Assembly: GCA_003556605.1 (NCBI GenBank)
Contig: PWQX01000107.1
Location: 1 to 41,667, forward strand
DNA from: Spirochaetaceae bacterium
GTDB lineage: Bacteria; Spirochaetota; Spirochaetia; DSM-27196; SLAA01
Reading direction: 5' to 3'
Length of the DNA: 41,667 nt
Position numbers and translations under genes: made by a program. A model generated the notes under the pieces. That model searched no databases, was not told where the DNA came from, and saw only the letters and a program-made list of their open reading frames with translations. This document shows positions 40,376 to 41,667 of the stretch, piece after piece. The first letter of the stretch is position 1, and each line of letters opens with the position of its first letter.

Positions 40376-41667
40376 ATGACGGTCGAGGTAGAGCCCATTC
40401 ACGAAACGGCGCTGGCGTTACTGGAGAATCCTGGGGTACGTATTGAGCACGATGAGATATGCGAGCTTCTGCTCACGCATGGAGCCCGGAAAGGCACCGG
40501 GGCGAATGTCATCCGGTTTCCACGCCGCCTCGTGCAGGAGGCTGTCGCGCTATGTCCATCCTCTTTTGCATTCTGTGACCGCTTTGGCGCCGGAAAACCG
40601 GTAGCCCCGGACGGCGATCCGGTTATCTGGTCGGTGCCGGGTCTCAACATCTACGAGAATGGAGCATCGAGGCCCTTTACTTCTGACGACCTGCCCGGCT
40701 GGACGCGGCTTCTGCACCACCTCCCGAACGTAGACGGAATATTCAGTTACTCCCTAGAAGACGTTCCGGCCAAAGCGCGTGATGTCGTAGGCCTCAACAT
40801 TATCAGCCGCAACTCCACCAAACACATACGGGTATTCTGCTTCTCGCCCGAGGGCGCGGAAATCATGGTGCGAATGAAGCAAGTGGTCGGCGACCACCCG
40901 TGGTTCAGCATCGGGTTTACTGCACACGGCCCTTTGCGCTGGACCCACCTCGCGTTGGAGATCTTCCGGCGTACGGCCGGTTGGAACATCCCCGTGACCG
41001 TCAATGGCGAGCCGATGGCCGGTGTCTCAGGCCCGGTGACACTCGCCGGCTCGTGTGCGGTTGGAACGGCGGAGATTCTCTCCGGTATAGTGGTCAACCA
41101 ACTGTTGGAACCCGGGAGGCCGTGTGTTTTCAATCTGGGGTTGGCTCATACGTTCGACATGAGGACGACTATAGCGGTCACGGGAGGACCGGAAAACGCG
41201 CTCTACGCCGGCGCTGCGGCCGATCTCGGACGTTTCTACGGGATTCCGTCGGCAAGCTGGGTGTCTACCGAATCCATGCTGCCCGACTCGCAAGCCGCAC
41301 TGGAGAAGATGTTTGGATTCGCCACTCACCTTGGGAAGCGGGTTTCGGTGGTGTGGAGTATCGGGCAACTAGAGTCGGAAATGACCGTCTCCCCGGCTCA
41401 AGCAGTGCTGGACGATGAAATGATCGCCTTCACGAAACGCTACCTGCAGGGCATGGAGATCAGCGCTGAGACCCTCGCGCTGGAGGCGATTCGGGAAACA
41501 GGAATTGGGGGTTCGTTTCTGGAACATCCACATACCATGGAATACTTCCGCAATGAGTTCTTCGAACCGCGAGTATTGTTTCGAAAGCGCCGCTCGAACT
41601 GGGAGGCTGAAGGGGCTCCAAGCGCTGCTGCGGTAGCCGAAAAGCGGGCGATTGAGCTTGCGAATGA
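40376..41667 (+). CDS. MttB-family methyltransferase (trimethylamine/betaine type), 3' end outside the window
   Basis: The open frame starts at ATG 40376 after GGGAGGTG and continues past the last base; 430 codons are visible of an expected 470-500. It begins ETALALLENPGVRI, with the MttB pattern of a central barrel. It includes GPVTLAGSCAVGTAEILSG, EPGRPCVFNLG, LPDSQAALEKM and IGQLESEMTVSPAQAVLDDEM. MttB enzymes move a methyl group from a quaternary or tertiary amine onto a corrinoid protein. There is no in-frame TAG in the visible part, so it is a non-pyrrolysine member, like MtgB for glycine betaine. The corrinoid protein is not seen and may lie just beyond 41667. Confidence 0.88.
   Translation, partial: MTVEVEPIHETALALLENPGVRIEHDEICELLLTHGARKGTGANVIRFPRRLVQEAVALCPSSFAFCDRFGAGKPVAPDGDPVIWSVPGLNIYENGASRPFTSDDLPGWTRLLHHLPNVDGIFSYSLEDVPAKARDVVGLNIISRNSTKHIRVFCFSPEGAEIMVRMKQVVGDHPWFSIGFTAHGPLRWTHLALEIFRRTAGWNIPVTVNGEPMAGVSGPVTLAGSCAVGTAEILSGIVVNQLLEPGRPCVFNLGLAHTFDMRTTIAVTGGPENALYAGAAADLGRFYGIPSASWVSTESMLPDSQAALEKMFGFATHLGKRVSVVWSIGQLESEMTVSPAQAVLDDEMIAFTKRYLQGMEISAETLALEAIRETGIGGSFLEHPHTMEYFRNEFFEPRVLFRKRRSNWEAEGAPSAAAVAEKRAIELAN

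Noticed and set aside
40376-41667. Pyrrolysine-encoding amber codon in the MttB-like gene
   Set aside because: TAG triplets in this stretch (for example in ctagag near 41370) are out of frame; the visible reading frame has no in-frame TAG.
1-41667. CRISPR arrays, prophage genes, rRNA genes, or known defence systems
   Set aside because: No regularly spaced repeats, phage structural genes, rRNA-like sequence or defence-gene signatures were seen.

Overview
This window looks like chromosomal DNA from a Gram-negative, metabolically versatile, largely anaerobic bacterium. Evidence for a Gram-negative cell is a small predicted outer-membrane barrel and periplasmic binding proteins for TRAP and tripartite tricarboxylate (TTT) transporters. 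Evidence for an anaerobic lifestyle is an anaerobic sulfatase maturase, a NapH-like 4Fe-4S membrane protein, a radical SAM enzyme and corrinoid-type methyltransferase relatives. The three binding proteins carry small Gly/Ala/Glu-rich stretches just after the signal peptide (GGEAEP, AGEAEP, AGAPEEE). That style is common in Spirochaetota, so a free-living or symbiotic spirochaete is my best but tentative guess. The tRNA gene does not encode its CCA end.

Layout. 1-3.3 kb: tRNA-Leu(CAG), a transposase remnant, an MFS carrier and a membrane ferredoxin. 3.4-9.6 kb: a FadR-type regulator facing a minus-strand operon (M24/creatinase-like protein, TctC, TctB, TctA, Gfo/Idh/MocA oxidoreductase), a carboxylate uptake and catabolism unit. 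9.7-15.7 kb: FabF-type ketosynthase, a GPH-type sugar symporter paired with an Ldh2-type dehydrogenase, an outer-membrane barrel, a helicase-like fragment and an aldo/keto reductase. 15.9-22.5 kb: an AbrB-type membrane protein, a LOG-like nucleotide-binding protein, UbiE methyltransferase, an unnamed membrane protein, a B12-binding-type radical SAM enzyme, and an ECF sigma/anti-sigma operon led by a small membrane protein.

22.6-31.4 kb is a minus-strand catabolic region. A second TTT transporter (TctC-TctB-TctA) is followed by a cysteine-type sulfatase without a signal peptide, a PHP-type hydrolase, an enolase-superfamily enzyme and an anaerobic sulfatase-maturating enzyme. Read together, they suggest import of a sulfated carboxylate, removal of sulfate in the cytoplasm, and dehydration or isomerisation of the resulting acid.

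31.5-41.7 kb is the most unusual part. Reading divergently are a second enolase-superfamily enzyme, a URO-D-fold protein, a TRAP transporter (DctP-DctQ-DctM), a second URO-D-fold protein, a DeoR regulator, a stand-alone MetE catalytic-domain protein with its zinc ligands intact, and an MttB-family (trimethylamine methyltransferase-like) protein that runs off the window end. URO-D, core-MetE and MttB families are all linked to corrinoid-dependent methyl transfer. I infer an uptake-and-demethylation system for an unidentified methylated organic acid or quaternary amine, with the methyl group perhaps passed to a thiol by the MetE-like protein. No corrinoid protein is visible; it would have to lie beyond 41667 or elsewhere.

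Several genes (3395, 9764, 14752, 19185) have a promoter-like element so close to the start codon that leaderless or near-leaderless transcripts are likely. Both binding-protein genes that are followed by a spacer (tctC at 7355 and dctP at 34244) have a long hairpin before the membrane-subunit genes.
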